Origin: Ptiloglossa arizonensis
Taxonomy: Eukaryota > Arthropoda > Insecta > Hymenoptera > Colletidae
Direction of reading: 5' to 3'
Assembly (NCBI RefSeq): GCF_051014685.1
Contig: NW_027478716.1
Span: forward strand, 62,001 to 126,000
Length of the DNA stretch: 64,000 nt
Part shown: one piece after another, positions 49,501 through 60,722 of the stretch
Layout of the letters: each line of letters begins with the position of its first letter
How positions within the stretch are numbered: the stretch's first letter is position 1
The notes under the pieces: generated by a model
The model's input: only the letters and a program-made list of their open reading frames with translations
What the model was told of the DNA's origin: nothing
The model's database searches: none
Translations under genes and position numbers: made by a program

Positions 49501-51972
49501 TTTCAGTTTCTCAAGCGTTTCTTACATCCAAACTGCCATATCTCGAGAACGGATTGACCAATCCGCAAAATTTCTGTTGCATCTGAAAGTAGAAACTCGC
49601 CCGATTACAACGGTAGGTGTAGTTTTCCCCTAGGCCGTTCCAGTTATTCGTTTCGAGCATCAGAACTGCGAAAATTTTGAGTTTCTCAAGCGTTTCTTAC
49701 ATCCAAACGGCCATATCTCGCGAACGGATTGACCAATCCGCAACATTTCTGTTTCATTTGAAAGTAGAAACTCGCCCGATTACAACGGTATGCGCACTTT
49801 TCCCCTGGGCCGTTCTAGTTATTCGTTTCGAGCATCAGAACTGCGAAAATTTTGAGTTTCTCAAGCGTTTCTTACCTTCAAACTGCCATATCTCGCGAAC
49901 GGATTGACCGATCCGCAAAATTTCTGTTGCATCTGAAAGTAGAAACTCGCCCGATTAAAACGGTATGCGTAGTTTTCCCCTAGGCCGTTCCAGTTATTCG
50001 TTTCGAGCATCAGAACTGCGAAAATTTTGAGTTTCTCAAGCGTTTCTTACCTCCAAAATGCCATATCTCGCGAACGAATTGACCAAACCGCAAAATTTCT
50101 GTTGCATCTGAAAGTAGAAACTCGCCCGATTACAACGGTAGGTGTAGTTTTCCCCTAGGCCGTTCTAGTTATTCGTTTCGAGCATCAGAACTGCGAAAAT
50201 TTTGAGTTTCTCAAGCGTTTCTTACTTCCAAACTGCCACATCTCGCGAACGGATCGACTAATCCGCAAAATTTCTGTTGCATCTGAAAGTAGAAACTCGC
50301 CCGATTTCAGCGGTATGCGTAGTTTTCCCCTAGGCCGTTCCAGTTATTCGTTTCGAGCATCAGAACTGCGCAAATTTTGTGTTTCTCAAGCGTTTCTTAC
50401 CTTCAAACTGCCATATCTCGCGAACGGATTGACCGATCCGCAAAATTTCTGTAGCATCTGAAAGTAGAATCTCGCCCGATTACAACGGTATGCGCCCTTT
50501 TCCCCTAGGCCGTTCTAGTTACTCGTTTCTAGCATCAGAACTGCGAAAATTTCGTGTTTCTCAAGCGTTTCTTGCATCCAAACTGCCATATCTCGCGAAC
50601 GGATTGACCGATCCGCAAAATTTCTGTTGCATCTTAAAGTAGAAACTCGCCCGATTACAACGGTATGCCCACTTTTCCCCTAGGCCGTTCTAGTTATTCG
50701 TTTCGAGCATCAGAACTGCGAAAATTTTGAGTTTCTCAAGCGTTTCTTACATCCAAACGGCCATATCTCGCGAACGGATTGACCGATCCGCAAAATTTCT
50801 GTTGCATCTGAAAGTAGAAACTCGCCCGATTAAAACGGTATGCGTAGTTTTCCCCTAGGCCGTTCCAGTTATTCGTTTCGAGCATCAGAACTGCGAAAAT
50901 TTTGAGTTTCTCAAGCGTTTCTTACCTCCAAAATGCCATATCTCGCGAACGAATTGACCAAACCGCAAAATTTCTGTTGCATCTGAAAGTAGAAACTCGC
51001 CCGATTACAACGGTAGGTGTAGTTTTCCCCTAGGCCGTTCTAGTTATTCGTTTCGAGCATCAGAACTGCGAAAATTTTGAGTTTCTCAAGCGTTTCTTAC
51101 TTCCAAACTGCCACATCTCGCGAACGGATCGACCAATCCGCAAAATTTCTGTTGCATCTGAAAGTAGAAACTCGCCCGATTTCAACGGTATGCGTAGTTT
51201 CCCCCTAGGCCGTTCCAGTTATTCGTTTCGAGCATCAGAACTGCGCAAATTTTGAGTTTCTCAAGCGTTTCTTACCTTCAAACTGCCATATCTCGCGAAC
51301 GGATTGACCGATCCGCAAAATTTCTGTTGCATCTGAAAGTAGAAACTCGCCCGATTAAAACGGTATGCGCACTTTTCCCCTAGGCCGTTCTAGTTATTCG
51401 TTTCGAGCATCAGAACTGCCAAAGTTTTCAGTTTCTCAAGCGTTTCTTACATCCAAACTGCCATATCTCGCGAACGGATTGACCAATCCGCAAAATTTCT
51501 GTTGCATCTGAAAGTAGAAACTCGCCCGATTACAACGGTAGGTGTAGTTTTCCCCTAGGCCGTTCCAGTTATTCGTTTCGAGCATCAGAACTGCGAAAAT
51601 TTTGAGTTTCTCAAGCGTTTCTTACCTCCAAACTGCCATATCTCGCGAACGGATTGACCAATCCGCAAAATTTCTGTTGCATCTGAAAGTAGAAACTCGC
51701 CCGATTACAACGGTATGCCCACTTTTCCCCTAGGCCGTTCTAGTTATTCGTTTCGAGCATCAGAACTGCGAAAATTTTGAGTTTCTCAAGCGTTTCTTAC
51801 ATCCAAACGGCCATATCTCGCGAACGGATTGACCAATCCGCAAAATTTCTGTTTCATTTGAAAGTAGAAACTCGCCCGATTACAACGGTATGCGCACTTT
51901 TCCCCTGGGCCGTTCTAGTTATTCGTTTCGAGCATCAGAACTGCGAAAATTTTGAGTTTCTCAAGCGTTTCT
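46591..51972 (+). repeat. Right-family satellite mosaic with small local duplications
   Basis: About thirty monomers in the final register (start positions 175k-2). Runs seen: a second instance of the GGCAGTTC block (about 47.4-48.3 kb, matching 33.2-34.0 kb and 35.9-36.7 kb); the GATTTCAGCGG, GAATCTC/GCCC, CTTAAAG, GATTAAAA run at 48298 and again at 50223 (offset 1925 bp, 11 monomers); two CCCTGGGCC monomers with the private CAACATTTC at 48998 and 49698; and a single-monomer duplication at 49348-49697. No order is kept long enough to call an HOR. Confidence 0.75.
49348..49697 (+). repeat. Single-monomer tandem duplication marked by TCTCGAGAACGG
   Basis: Two adjacent monomers (49348 and 49523) both carry TCTCGAGAACGG in place of TCTCGCGAACGG, turning the NruI site into an XhoI site (CTCGAG). 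Both continue with CCAATCC and GTAGGTGTAG. They differ only in the last third (GTTCTAG with GCCAAAG against GTTCCAG with GCGAAAA). I saw this variant nowhere else in the window. Confidence 0.85.
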
Positions 51973-53897
51973 TACCTTCAAACTGCCATATCTCGCGAAC
52001 GGATTGACCGATCCGCAAAATTTCTGTTGCATCTGAAAGTAGAAACTCGCCCGATTAAAACGGTATGCGTAGTTTTCCCCTAGGCCGTGCCAGTTATTCG
52101 TTTCGAGCATCAGAACTGCGAAAATTTTGAGTTTCTCAAGTGTTTCTTATCTCCAAACTGCCATCTCTCGCGAACGGATTGATCAATCCGCAAAATTTCT
52201 GTTGCTTGTGAAAGTAGAAACTCGCCCGATTACAACGGTATGCGTACTTCTCCCCTAGGCCGTTCTAGTCATTCCTTTCGAGCATCAGAACTGCGAAAAT
52301 TATGAGTTTCTCAAGCGTTTCTTATCTCCAAACTGCCATATCTCGCGAACGGATTGATGAATCCGTAAAATTTCTGTTGCATCTGAAAGTAGAAACTCGC
52401 CCGATTAAAACGGTATGCGCAGTTTTCCCCTAGGCCGTTCCAGTTATTCGTTTCGAGCATCAGAACTGCGAAAATTTTGAGTTTCTCAAGCGTTTCTTAC
52501 ATCCAAACGGCCATATCTCGCGAACGGATTGACCAATCCGCAAAATTTCTGTTTCATTTGAAAGTAGAAACTCGCCCGATTACAACGGTATGCGCACTTT
52601 TCCCCTGGGCCGTTCTAGTTATTCGTTTCGAGCATCAGAACTGCGAAAATTTTGAGTTTCTCAAGCGTTTCTTACCTTCAAACCGCCATATCTCGCGAAC
52701 GGATTGACCGATCCGCAAAATTTCTGTTGCATCTGAAAGTAGAAACTCGCCCGATTAAAACGGTATGCGCAGTTTTCCCCTAGGCCGTTCCAGTTATTCG
52801 TTTCGAGCATCAGAACTGCGAAAATTTTGAGTTTCTCAAGCGTTTCTTACCTCCAAAATGCCATATCTCGCGAACGAATTGACCAAACCGCAAAATTTCT
52901 ATTGCATCTGAAAGTAGAAACTCGCCCGATTACAACGGTAGGTGTAGTATTCCCCTAGGCCGTTCTAGTTATTCGTTTCGAGCATCAGAACTGCGAAAAT
53001 TTTGAGTTTCTCAAGCGTTTCTTACTTCCAAACTGCCACATCTCGCGAACGGATCGACCAATCTGCAAAATTTCTGTTGCATCTGAAAGCAGAAACTCGC
53101 CCGATTTCAACGGTATGCGTAGTTTTCCCCTAGGCCGTTCCAGTTGTTCGTTTCGAGCATCAGAACTGCGCAAATTTTGAGTTTCTCAAGCGTTTCTTAC
53201 CTTCAAACTGCCATATATCGCGAACGGATTGACCGATCCGCAAAATTTCTGTTGCATCTGAAAGTAGAAACTCGCCCGATTAAAACGGTATGCGTAGTTT
53301 TCCCCTAGGCCGTGCCAGTTATTCGTTTCGAGCATCAGAACTGCGAAAATTTTGAGTTTCTCAAGTGTTTCTTATCTCCAAACTGCCATCTCTCGCGAAC
53401 GGATTGATCAATCCGCAAAATTTCTGTTGCTTGTGAAAGTAGAAACTCGCCCGATTACAACGGTATGCGTACTTCTCCCCTAGGCCGTTCTAGTCATTCC
53501 TTTCGAGCATCAGAACTGCGAAAATTATGAGTTTCTCAAGCGTTTCTTATCTCCAAACTGCCATATCTCGCGAACGGATTGATCAATCCGTAAAATTTCT
53601 GTTGCATCTGAAAGTAGAAACTCGCCCGATTAAAACGGTATGCGCAGTTTTCCCCTAGGCCGTTCCAGTTATTCGTTTCGAGCATCAGAACTGCGAAAAT
53701 TTTGAGTTTCTCAAGCGTTTCTTACATCCAAACGGCCATATCTCGCGAACGGATTGACCAATCCGCAAAATTTCTGTTCCATTTGAAAGTAGAAACTCGC
53801 CCGATTACAACGGTATGCGCACTTTTCCCCTGGGCCGTTCTAGTTATTCGTTTCGAGCATCAGAACTGCGAAAATTTTGAGTTTCTCAAGCGTTTCT
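51973..53897 (+). repeat. Displaced island of the 7-monomer HOR
   Basis: Eleven monomers reproduce the 39.7-45.1 kb HOR order: monomers four to seven (51973-52672) followed by a complete one-to-seven unit (52673-53897). The tell-tale variants are all present: GCCGTGCCAG, CTATTGC with GTAGTATTCC, AAGCAGAAAC, CAGTTGTTCG, AAATTATGAG and CCGTAAAATT. The palindrome monomer at 52323 has lost symmetry (GATTGATGAATCC). The island lies about 6.8 kb beyond the end of the main HOR block. Confidence 0.88.
53574..53591. repeat. 18-bp form of the palindrome
   Basis: In monomers with CCGTAAAATT the symmetry extends by one base on each side to ACGGATTGATCAATCCGT. The same form is seen at 30127-30144, near 32752, 35377, 40627, 43602 and 44827, always in the sixth monomer type of the 7-monomer HOR or its relatives. 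The copy near 52350 has lost it (GATTGATGAATCCGT). Confidence 0.88.
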
Positions 53898-54772
53898 TAC
53901 CTTCAAACTGCCATATCTCGCGAACGGATTGACCGATCCGCAAAATTTCTGTTGCATCTGAAAGTAGAAACTCGCCCGATTAAAACGGTAGGTGTAGTTT
54001 TCCCCTAGGCCGTTCCAGTTATTCGTTTCGAGCATCAGAACTGCGAAAATTTTGAGTTTCTCAAGCGTTTCTTACCTCCAAAATGCCATATCTCGCGAAC
54101 GAATTGACCAAACCGCAAAATTTCTGTTGCATCTGAAAGTAGAAACTCGCCCGATTACAACGGTAGGTGTAGTTTTCCCCTAGGCCGTTCTAGTTATTCG
54201 TTTCGAGCATCAGAACTGCGAAAATTTTGAGTTTCTCAAGCGTTTCTTACTTCCAAACTGCCACATCTCGCGAACGGATCGACCAATCCGCAAAATTTCT
54301 GTTGCATCTGAAAGTAGAAACTCGCCGGATTTCAACGGTATGCGTAGTTTTCCCCTAGGCCGTTCCAGTTATTCGTTTCGAGCATCAGAACTGCGCAAAT
54401 TTTGAGTTTCTCAAGCGTTTCTTACCTTCAAACTGCCATACCTCGCGAACGGATTGACCGATCCGCAAAATTTCTGTTGCATCTGAAAGTAGAAACTCGC
54501 CCGATTACAACGGTATGCCCACTTTTCCCCTAGGCCGTTCTAGTTATTCGTTTCGAGCATCAGAACTGCGAAAATTTTGAGTTTCTCAAGCGTTTCTTAC
54601 ATCCAAACGGCCATATCTCGCGAACGGATTGACCAATCCGCAAAATTTCTGTTTCATTTGAAAGTAGAAACTCGCCCGATTACAACGGTATGCGCACTTT
54701 TCCCCTGGGCCGTTCTAGTTATTCGTTTCGAGCATCAGAACTGCGAAAATTTTGAGTTTCTCAAGCGTTTCT
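53898..54772 (+). repeat. Five-monomer transition between HOR types
   Basis: 53898 is a hybrid monomer with GATTAAAA in front and GTAGGTGTAG behind. It is followed by a CAAAATGCC/GTAGGTGTAG copy, a CCACATC copy with CTCGCCGGATTTC, a GCCCAC copy with CATACCTCGCG, and a CCCTGGGCC copy (54598). These link the 7-monomer island to the 13-monomer HOR, which starts at 54773. Confidence 0.7.
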
Positions 54773-57047
54773 TACTTTCAAACTGCCATATCTCGCGAAC
54801 GGATTGACCGATCCGCAAAATTTCTGTTGCATCTGAAAGTAGAAACTCGCCCGATTAAAACGGTATGCGCAGTTTTCCCCTAGGCCGTTCCAGTTATTCG
54901 TTTCGAGCATCAGAACTGCGAAAATTTTGATTTTCTCAAGCGTTTCTTACCTCCAAAATGCCATATCTCGCGAACGAATTGACCAAACCGCAAAATTTCT
55001 GTTGCATCTGAAAGTAGAAACTCGCCCGATTACAACGGTAGGTGTAGTTTTCCCCTAGGCCGTTCTAGTTATTCGTTTCGAGCATCAGAACTGCGAAAAT
55101 TTTGAGTTTCTCAAGCGTTTCTTATCTCCAAACTGCCATATCTCGCGAACGGATTGATCAATCCGCAAAATTTCTGTTGCATCTGAAAGTAGACACTCGC
55201 CCGATTACAACGGTATGCGCACTTTTCCCCTAGGCTGTTCTAGTTATTCGTTTCAAGCATCAGAACTGCGCAAATTTTGAGTTTCTCAAGCGTTTCTTAC
55301 CTTCAAACTGCCATATCTCGCGAACGGATTGACCGATCCGCAAAATTTCTGTTGCATCTGAATGTAGAAACTCGCCCGATTAAAACGGTATGCGCTCTTT
55401 TCCCCTAGGCCGTTCTAGTTATTCGTTTCGAGCATCAGAACTGCCAAAATTTTCAGTTTCTCAAGCGTTTCTTACATCCAAACTGCCATATCTCGCGAAC
55501 GGATTGACCAATCCGCAAAATTTCTGTTGCATCTGAAAGTAGAAACTCGCCCGATTACAACGGTAGGTGTAGTTCTCCCCTAGGCCGTTCCAGTTATTCG
55601 TTTCGAGCATCAGAACTGCGAAAATTTTGAGTTTCTCAAGCGTTTCTTACCTCCAAACTGCCATATCTCGCGAACGGATTGACCAATCCGCAAAATTTCT
55701 GTTGCATCTGAAAGTAGAAACTCGCCCGATTACAACGGTATGCCCACTTTTCCCCTAGGCCGTTCTAGTTATTCGTTTCGAGCATCAGAACTGCGAAAAT
55801 TTTGAGTTTCTCAAGCGTTTCTTACATCCAAACGGCCATATCTCGCGAACGGATTGACCAATCCGCAAAATTTCTGTTTCATTTGAAAGTAGAAACTCGC
55901 CCGATTACAACGGTATGCGCACTTTTCCCCTGGGCCGTTCTAGTTATTCGTTTCGAGCATCAGAACTGCGAAAATTTTGAGTTTCTCAAGCGTCTCTTAC
56001 CTTCAAACTGCCATATCTCGCGACCGGATTGACCGATCCGCAAAATTTCTGTTGCATCTGAAAGTAGAAACTCGCCCGATTAAAACGGTATGCGCAGTTT
56101 TCCCCTAGGCCGTACCAGTTATTCGTTTCGAGCATCAGAACTGCGAAAATTTTGAGTTTCTCAAGCGTTTCTTACCTCCAAAATGCCATATCTCGCGAAC
56201 GATTTGACCAAACCGCAAAATTTCTGTTGCATCTGAAAGTAGAAACTCGCCCGATTACAACGGTAGGTGTAGTTTTCCCCTAGGCCGTTCTAGTTATTCG
56301 TTTCGAGCATCAGAACTGCGAAAATTTTGAGTTTCTCAAGCGTTTCTTATCTCCAAACTGCCATATCTCGCGAACGGATTGATCAATCCGCAAAATTTCT
56401 GTTGCATCTGAAAGTAGACACTCGCCCGATTACAACGGTATGCGCACTTTTCCCCTAGGCTGTTCTAGTTATTCGTTTCAAGCATCAGAACTGCGCAAAT
56501 TTTGAGTTTCTCAAGCGTTTCTTACCTTCAAACTGCCATATCTCGCGAACGGATTGACCGATCCGCAAAATTTCTGTTGCATCTGAAAGTAGAAACTCGC
56601 CCGATTAAAACGGTATGCGCACTTTTCCCCTAGGCCGTTCTAGTTATTCGTTTCGAGCATCAGAACTGCCAAAATTTTCAGTTTCTCAAGCGTTTCTTAC
56701 ATCCAAACTGCCATATCTCGCGAACGGATTGACCAATCCGCAAAATTTCTGTTGCATCTGAAAGTAGAAACTCGCCCGATTACAACGGTAGGTGTAGTTC
56801 TCCCCTAGGCCGTTCCAGTTATTCGTTTCGAGCATCAGAACTGCGAAAATTTTGAGTTTCTCAACTGTTTCTTACATCCAAACTGCCATATCTCGCGAAC
56901 GGATTGACCAATCCGCAAAATTTCCGTTGCATCTGAAAGTAGAAACTCGCCCGATTACAACGGTAGGTGTAGTTTTCCCCTAGGCCGTTCCAGTTATTCG
57001 TTTCGAGCATCAGAACTGCGAAAATTTTGAGTTTCTCAAGCGTTTCT
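54773..57047 (+). repeat. 13-monomer HOR, copy 1 (2275 bp)
   Basis: Monomer order: TACTTTC with GATTTTCTC; CAAAATGCC/GTAGGTGTAG; palindrome with GGCTGTTC; GCCAAAATTTTCAG; GTAGTTCTCC; GCCCAC; CCCTGGGCC; then a second half of TACCTTC/GCGCAG; GATTTGACC/GTAGGTGTAG; palindrome with GGCTGTTC; GCCAAAATTTTCAG; GTAGTTCTCC ending TCAACTG; and TTTCCGTTGC. The unit is a 7+6 doublet: monomers 8-12 repeat monomers 1-5 with slightly different versions. Private sites in this copy: GAATGTAG (about 55361), GCGCTC (55395), GTCTCTTACC (about 55993) and CGACCGG (56022). Confidence 0.85.
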
Positions 57048-57572
57048 TACCTCCAAACTGCTATATCTCGCGAACGGATTGACCAATCCGCAAAATTTCT
57101 GTTGCATCTGAAAGTAGAAACTCGCCCGATTACAACGATATGCCCACTTTTCCCCTAGGCCGTTCTAGTTATTCGTTTCGAGCATCAGAACTGCCAAAAT
57201 TTTCAGTTTCTCAAGCGTTTCTTACATCCAAACTGCCATATCTCGCGAACGGATTGACCAATCCGCAAAATTTCTGTTGCATCTGAAAGTAGAAACTCGC
57301 CCGATTACAACGGTAGGTGTAGTTCTCCCCTAGGCCGTTCCAGTTATTCGTTTCGAGCATCAGAACTGCGAAAATTTTGAGTTTCTCAACTGTTTCTTAC
57401 ATCCAAACTGCCATATCTCGCGAACGGATTGACCAATCCGCAAAATTTCTGTTTCATTTGAAAGTAGAAACTCGCCCGATTACAACGGTATGCGCACTTT
57501 TCCCCTGGGCCGTTCTAGTTATTCGTTTCGAGCATCAGAACTGCGAAAATTTTGAGTTTCTCAAGCGTTTCT
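57048..57572 (+). repeat. 3-monomer insertion between HOR copies 1 and 2
   Basis: Three monomers break the 13-monomer order: a GCCCAC copy with CTGCTATATC that ends as a GCCAAAATTTTCAG type; a GTAGTTCTCC copy ending TCAACTG; and a CCCTGGGCC copy with a TACATCCAAACTGCC front. The first and third are hybrids of HOR members, so the insertion looks like debris of unequal exchange inside the same HOR. It spaces copies 1 and 2 by 2800 bp. Confidence 0.8.
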
Positions 57573-59847
57573 TACTTTCAAACTGCCATATCTCGCGAAC
57601 GGATTGACCGATCCGCAAAATTTCTGTTGCATCTGAAAGTAGAAACTCGCCCGATTAAAACGGTATGCGCAGTTTTCCCCTAGGCCGTTCCAGTTATTCG
57701 TTTCGAGCATCAGAACTGCGAAAATTTTGATTTTCTCAAGCGTTTCTTACCTCCAAAATGCCATATCTCGCGAACGAATTGACCAAACCGCAAAATTTCT
57801 GTTGCATCTGAAAGTAGAAACTCGCCCGATTACAACGGTAGGTGTAGTTTTCCCCTAGGCCGTTCTAGTTATTCGTTTCGAGCATCAGAACTGCGAAAAT
57901 TTTGAGTTTCTCAAGCGTTTCTTATCTCCAAACTGCCATATCTCGCGAACGGATTGATCAATCCGCAAAATTTCTGTTGCATCTGAAATTAGACACTCGC
58001 CCGATTACAACGGTATGCGCACTTTTCCCCTAGGCTGTTCTAGTTATTCGTTTCAAGCATCAGAACTGCGCAAATTTTGAGTTTCTCAAGCGTTTCTTAC
58101 CTTCAAACTGCCATATCTCGCGAACGGATTGACCGATCCGCAAAATTTCTGTTGCATCTGAAAGTAGAAACTCGCCCGATTAAAACGGTATGCGCACTTT
58201 TCCCCTAGGCCGTTCTAGTTATTCGTTTCGAGCATCAGAACTGCCAAAATTTTCAGTTTCTCAAGCGTTTCTTACATCCAAACTGCCATATCTCGCGAAC
58301 GGATTGACCAATCCGCAAAATTTCTGTTGCATCTGAAAGTAGAAACTCGCCCGATTACAACGGTAGGTGTAGTTCTCCCCTAGGCCGTTCCAGTTATTCG
58401 TTTCGAGCATCAGAACTGCGAAAATTTTGAGTTTCTCAAGCGTTTCTTACCTCCAAACTGCCATATCTCGCGAACGGATTGACCAATCCGCAAAATTTCT
58501 GTTGCATCTGAAAGTAGAAACTCGCCCGATTACAACGGTATGCCCACTTTTCCCCTAGGCCGTTCTAGTTATTCGTTTCGAGCATCAGAACTGCGAAAAT
58601 TTTGAGTTTCTCAAGCGTTTCTTACATCCAAACGGCCATATCTCGCGAACGGATTGACCAATCCGCAAAATTTCTGTTTCATTTGAAAGTAGAAACTCGC
58701 CCGATTACAACGGTATGCGCACTTTTCCCCTGGGCCGTTCTAGTTATTCGTTTCGAGCATCAGAACTGCGAAAATTTTGAGTTTCTCAAGCGTTTCTTAC
58801 CTTCAAACTGCCATATCTCGCGAACGGATTGACCGATCCGCAAAATTTCTGTTGCATCTGAAAGTAGAAACTCGCCCGATTAAAACGGTATGCGCAGTTT
58901 TCCCCTAGGCCGTTCCAGTTATTCGTTTCGAGCATCAGAACTGCGAAAATTTTGAGTTTCTCAAGCGTTTCTTACCTCCAAAATGCCATATCTCGCGAAC
59001 GATTTGACCAAACCGCAAAATTTCTGTTGCATCTGAAAGTAGAAACTCGCCCGATTTCAACGGTAGGTGTAGTTTTCCCCTAGGCCGTTCTAGTTATTCG
59101 TTTCGAGCATCAGAACTGCGAAAATTTTGAGTTTCTCAAGCGTTTCTTATCTCCAAACTGCCATATCTCGCGAACGGATTGATCAATCCGCAAAATTTCT
59201 GTTGCATCTGAAAGTAGACACTCGCCCGATTACAACGGTATGCGCACTTTTCCCCTAGGCTGTTCTAGTTATTCGTTTCAAGCATCAGAACTGCGCAAAT
59301 TTTGAGTTTCTCAAGCGTTTCTTACCTTCAAACTGCCATATCTCGCGAACGGATTGACCGATCCGCAAAATTTCTGTTGCATCTGAAAGTAGAAACTCGC
59401 CCGATTAAAACGGTATGCGCACTTTTCCCCTAGGCCGTTCTAGTTATTCGTTTCGAGCATCAGAACTGCCAAAATTTTCAGTTTCTCAAGCGTTTCTTAC
59501 ATCCAAACTGCCATATCTCGCGAACGGATTGACCAATCCGCAAAATTTCTGTTGCATCTGAAAGTAGAAACTCGCCCGATTACAACGGTAGGTGTAGTTC
59601 TCCCCTAGGCCGTTCCAGTTATTCGTTTCGAGCATCAGAACTGCGAAAATTTTGAGTTTCTCAACTGTTTCTTACATCCAAACTGCCATATCTCGCGAAC
59701 GGATTGACCAATCCGCAAAATTTCCGTTGCATCTGAAAGTAGAAACTCGCCCGATTACAACGGTAGGTGTAGTTTTCCCCTAGGCCGTTACAGTTATTCG
59801 TTTCGAGCATCAGAACTGCGAAAATTTTGAGTTTCTCAAGCGTTTCT
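57573..59847 (+). repeat. 13-monomer HOR, copy 2 (2275 bp)
   Basis: The monomer order is the same as at 54773, starting with TACTTTC/GATTTTCTC and ending with the TTTCCGTTGC monomer. Private or semi-private sites: GAAATTAGACAC (about 57986), GATTTCAACGGTAGG in the ninth monomer (about 59053), and GCCGTTACAG in the last (about 59786), the last two shared with later copies but not with copy 1. Copies 2 and 3 are therefore closer to each other than to copy 1. Confidence 0.85.
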
Positions 59848-60722
59848 TACCTCCAAAATGCCATATCTCGCGAACGATTTGACCAAACCGCAAAATTTCT
59901 GTTGCATCTGAAAGTAGAAACTCGCCCGATTTCAACGGTAGGTGTAGTTTTCCCCTAGGCCGTTCTAGTTATTCGTTTCGAGCATCAGAACTGCGAAAAT
60001 TTTGAGTTTCTCAAGCGTTTCTTATCTCCAAACTGCCATATCTCGCGAACGGATTGATCAATCCGCAAAATTTCTGTTGCATCTGAAAGTAGACACTCGC
60101 CCGATTACAACGGTATGCGCACTTTTCCCCTAGGCTGTTCTAGTTATTCGTTTCAAGCATCAGAACTGCGCAAATTTTGAGTTTCTCAAGCGTTTCTTAC
60201 CTTCAAACTGCCATATCTCGCGAACGGATTGACCGATCCGCAAAATTTCTGTTGCATCTGAAAGTAGAAACTCGCCCGATTACAACGGTAGGTGTAGTTT
60301 TCCCCTAGGCCGTTACAGTTATTCGTTTCGAGCATCAGAACTGCGAAAATTTTGAGTTTCTCAAGCGTTTCTTACCTCCAAAATGCCATATCTCGCGAAC
60401 GATTTGACCAAACCGCAAAATTTCTGTTGCATCTGAAAGTAGAAACTCGCCCGATTTCAACGGTAGGTGTAGTTCTCCCCTAGGCCGTTCCAGTTATTCG
60501 TTTCGAGCATCAGAACTGCGAAAATTTTGAGTTTCTCAACTGTTTCTTACATCCAAACTGCCATATCTCGCGAACGGATTGACCAATCCGCAAAATTTCC
60601 GTTGCATCTGAAAGTAGAAACTCGCCCGATTACAACGGTAGGTGTAGTTTTCCCCTAGGCCGTTACAGTTATTCGTTTCGAGCATCAGAACTGCGAAAAT
60701 TTTGAGTTTCTCAAGCGTTTCT
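59848..60722 (+). repeat. 5-monomer insertion between HOR copies 2 and 3
   Basis: The order is GATTTGACC/GTAGGTGTAG; palindrome/GGCTGTTC; a hybrid with TACCTTC front and GTAGGTGTAG/GTTACAG back; a hybrid with GATTTGACC front and GTAGTTCTCC/TCAACTG back; and TTTCCGTTGC. All five derive from the second half of the 13-monomer unit, with two fusions inside monomers. It makes the spacing of copies 2 and 3 3150 bp. Confidence 0.8.
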
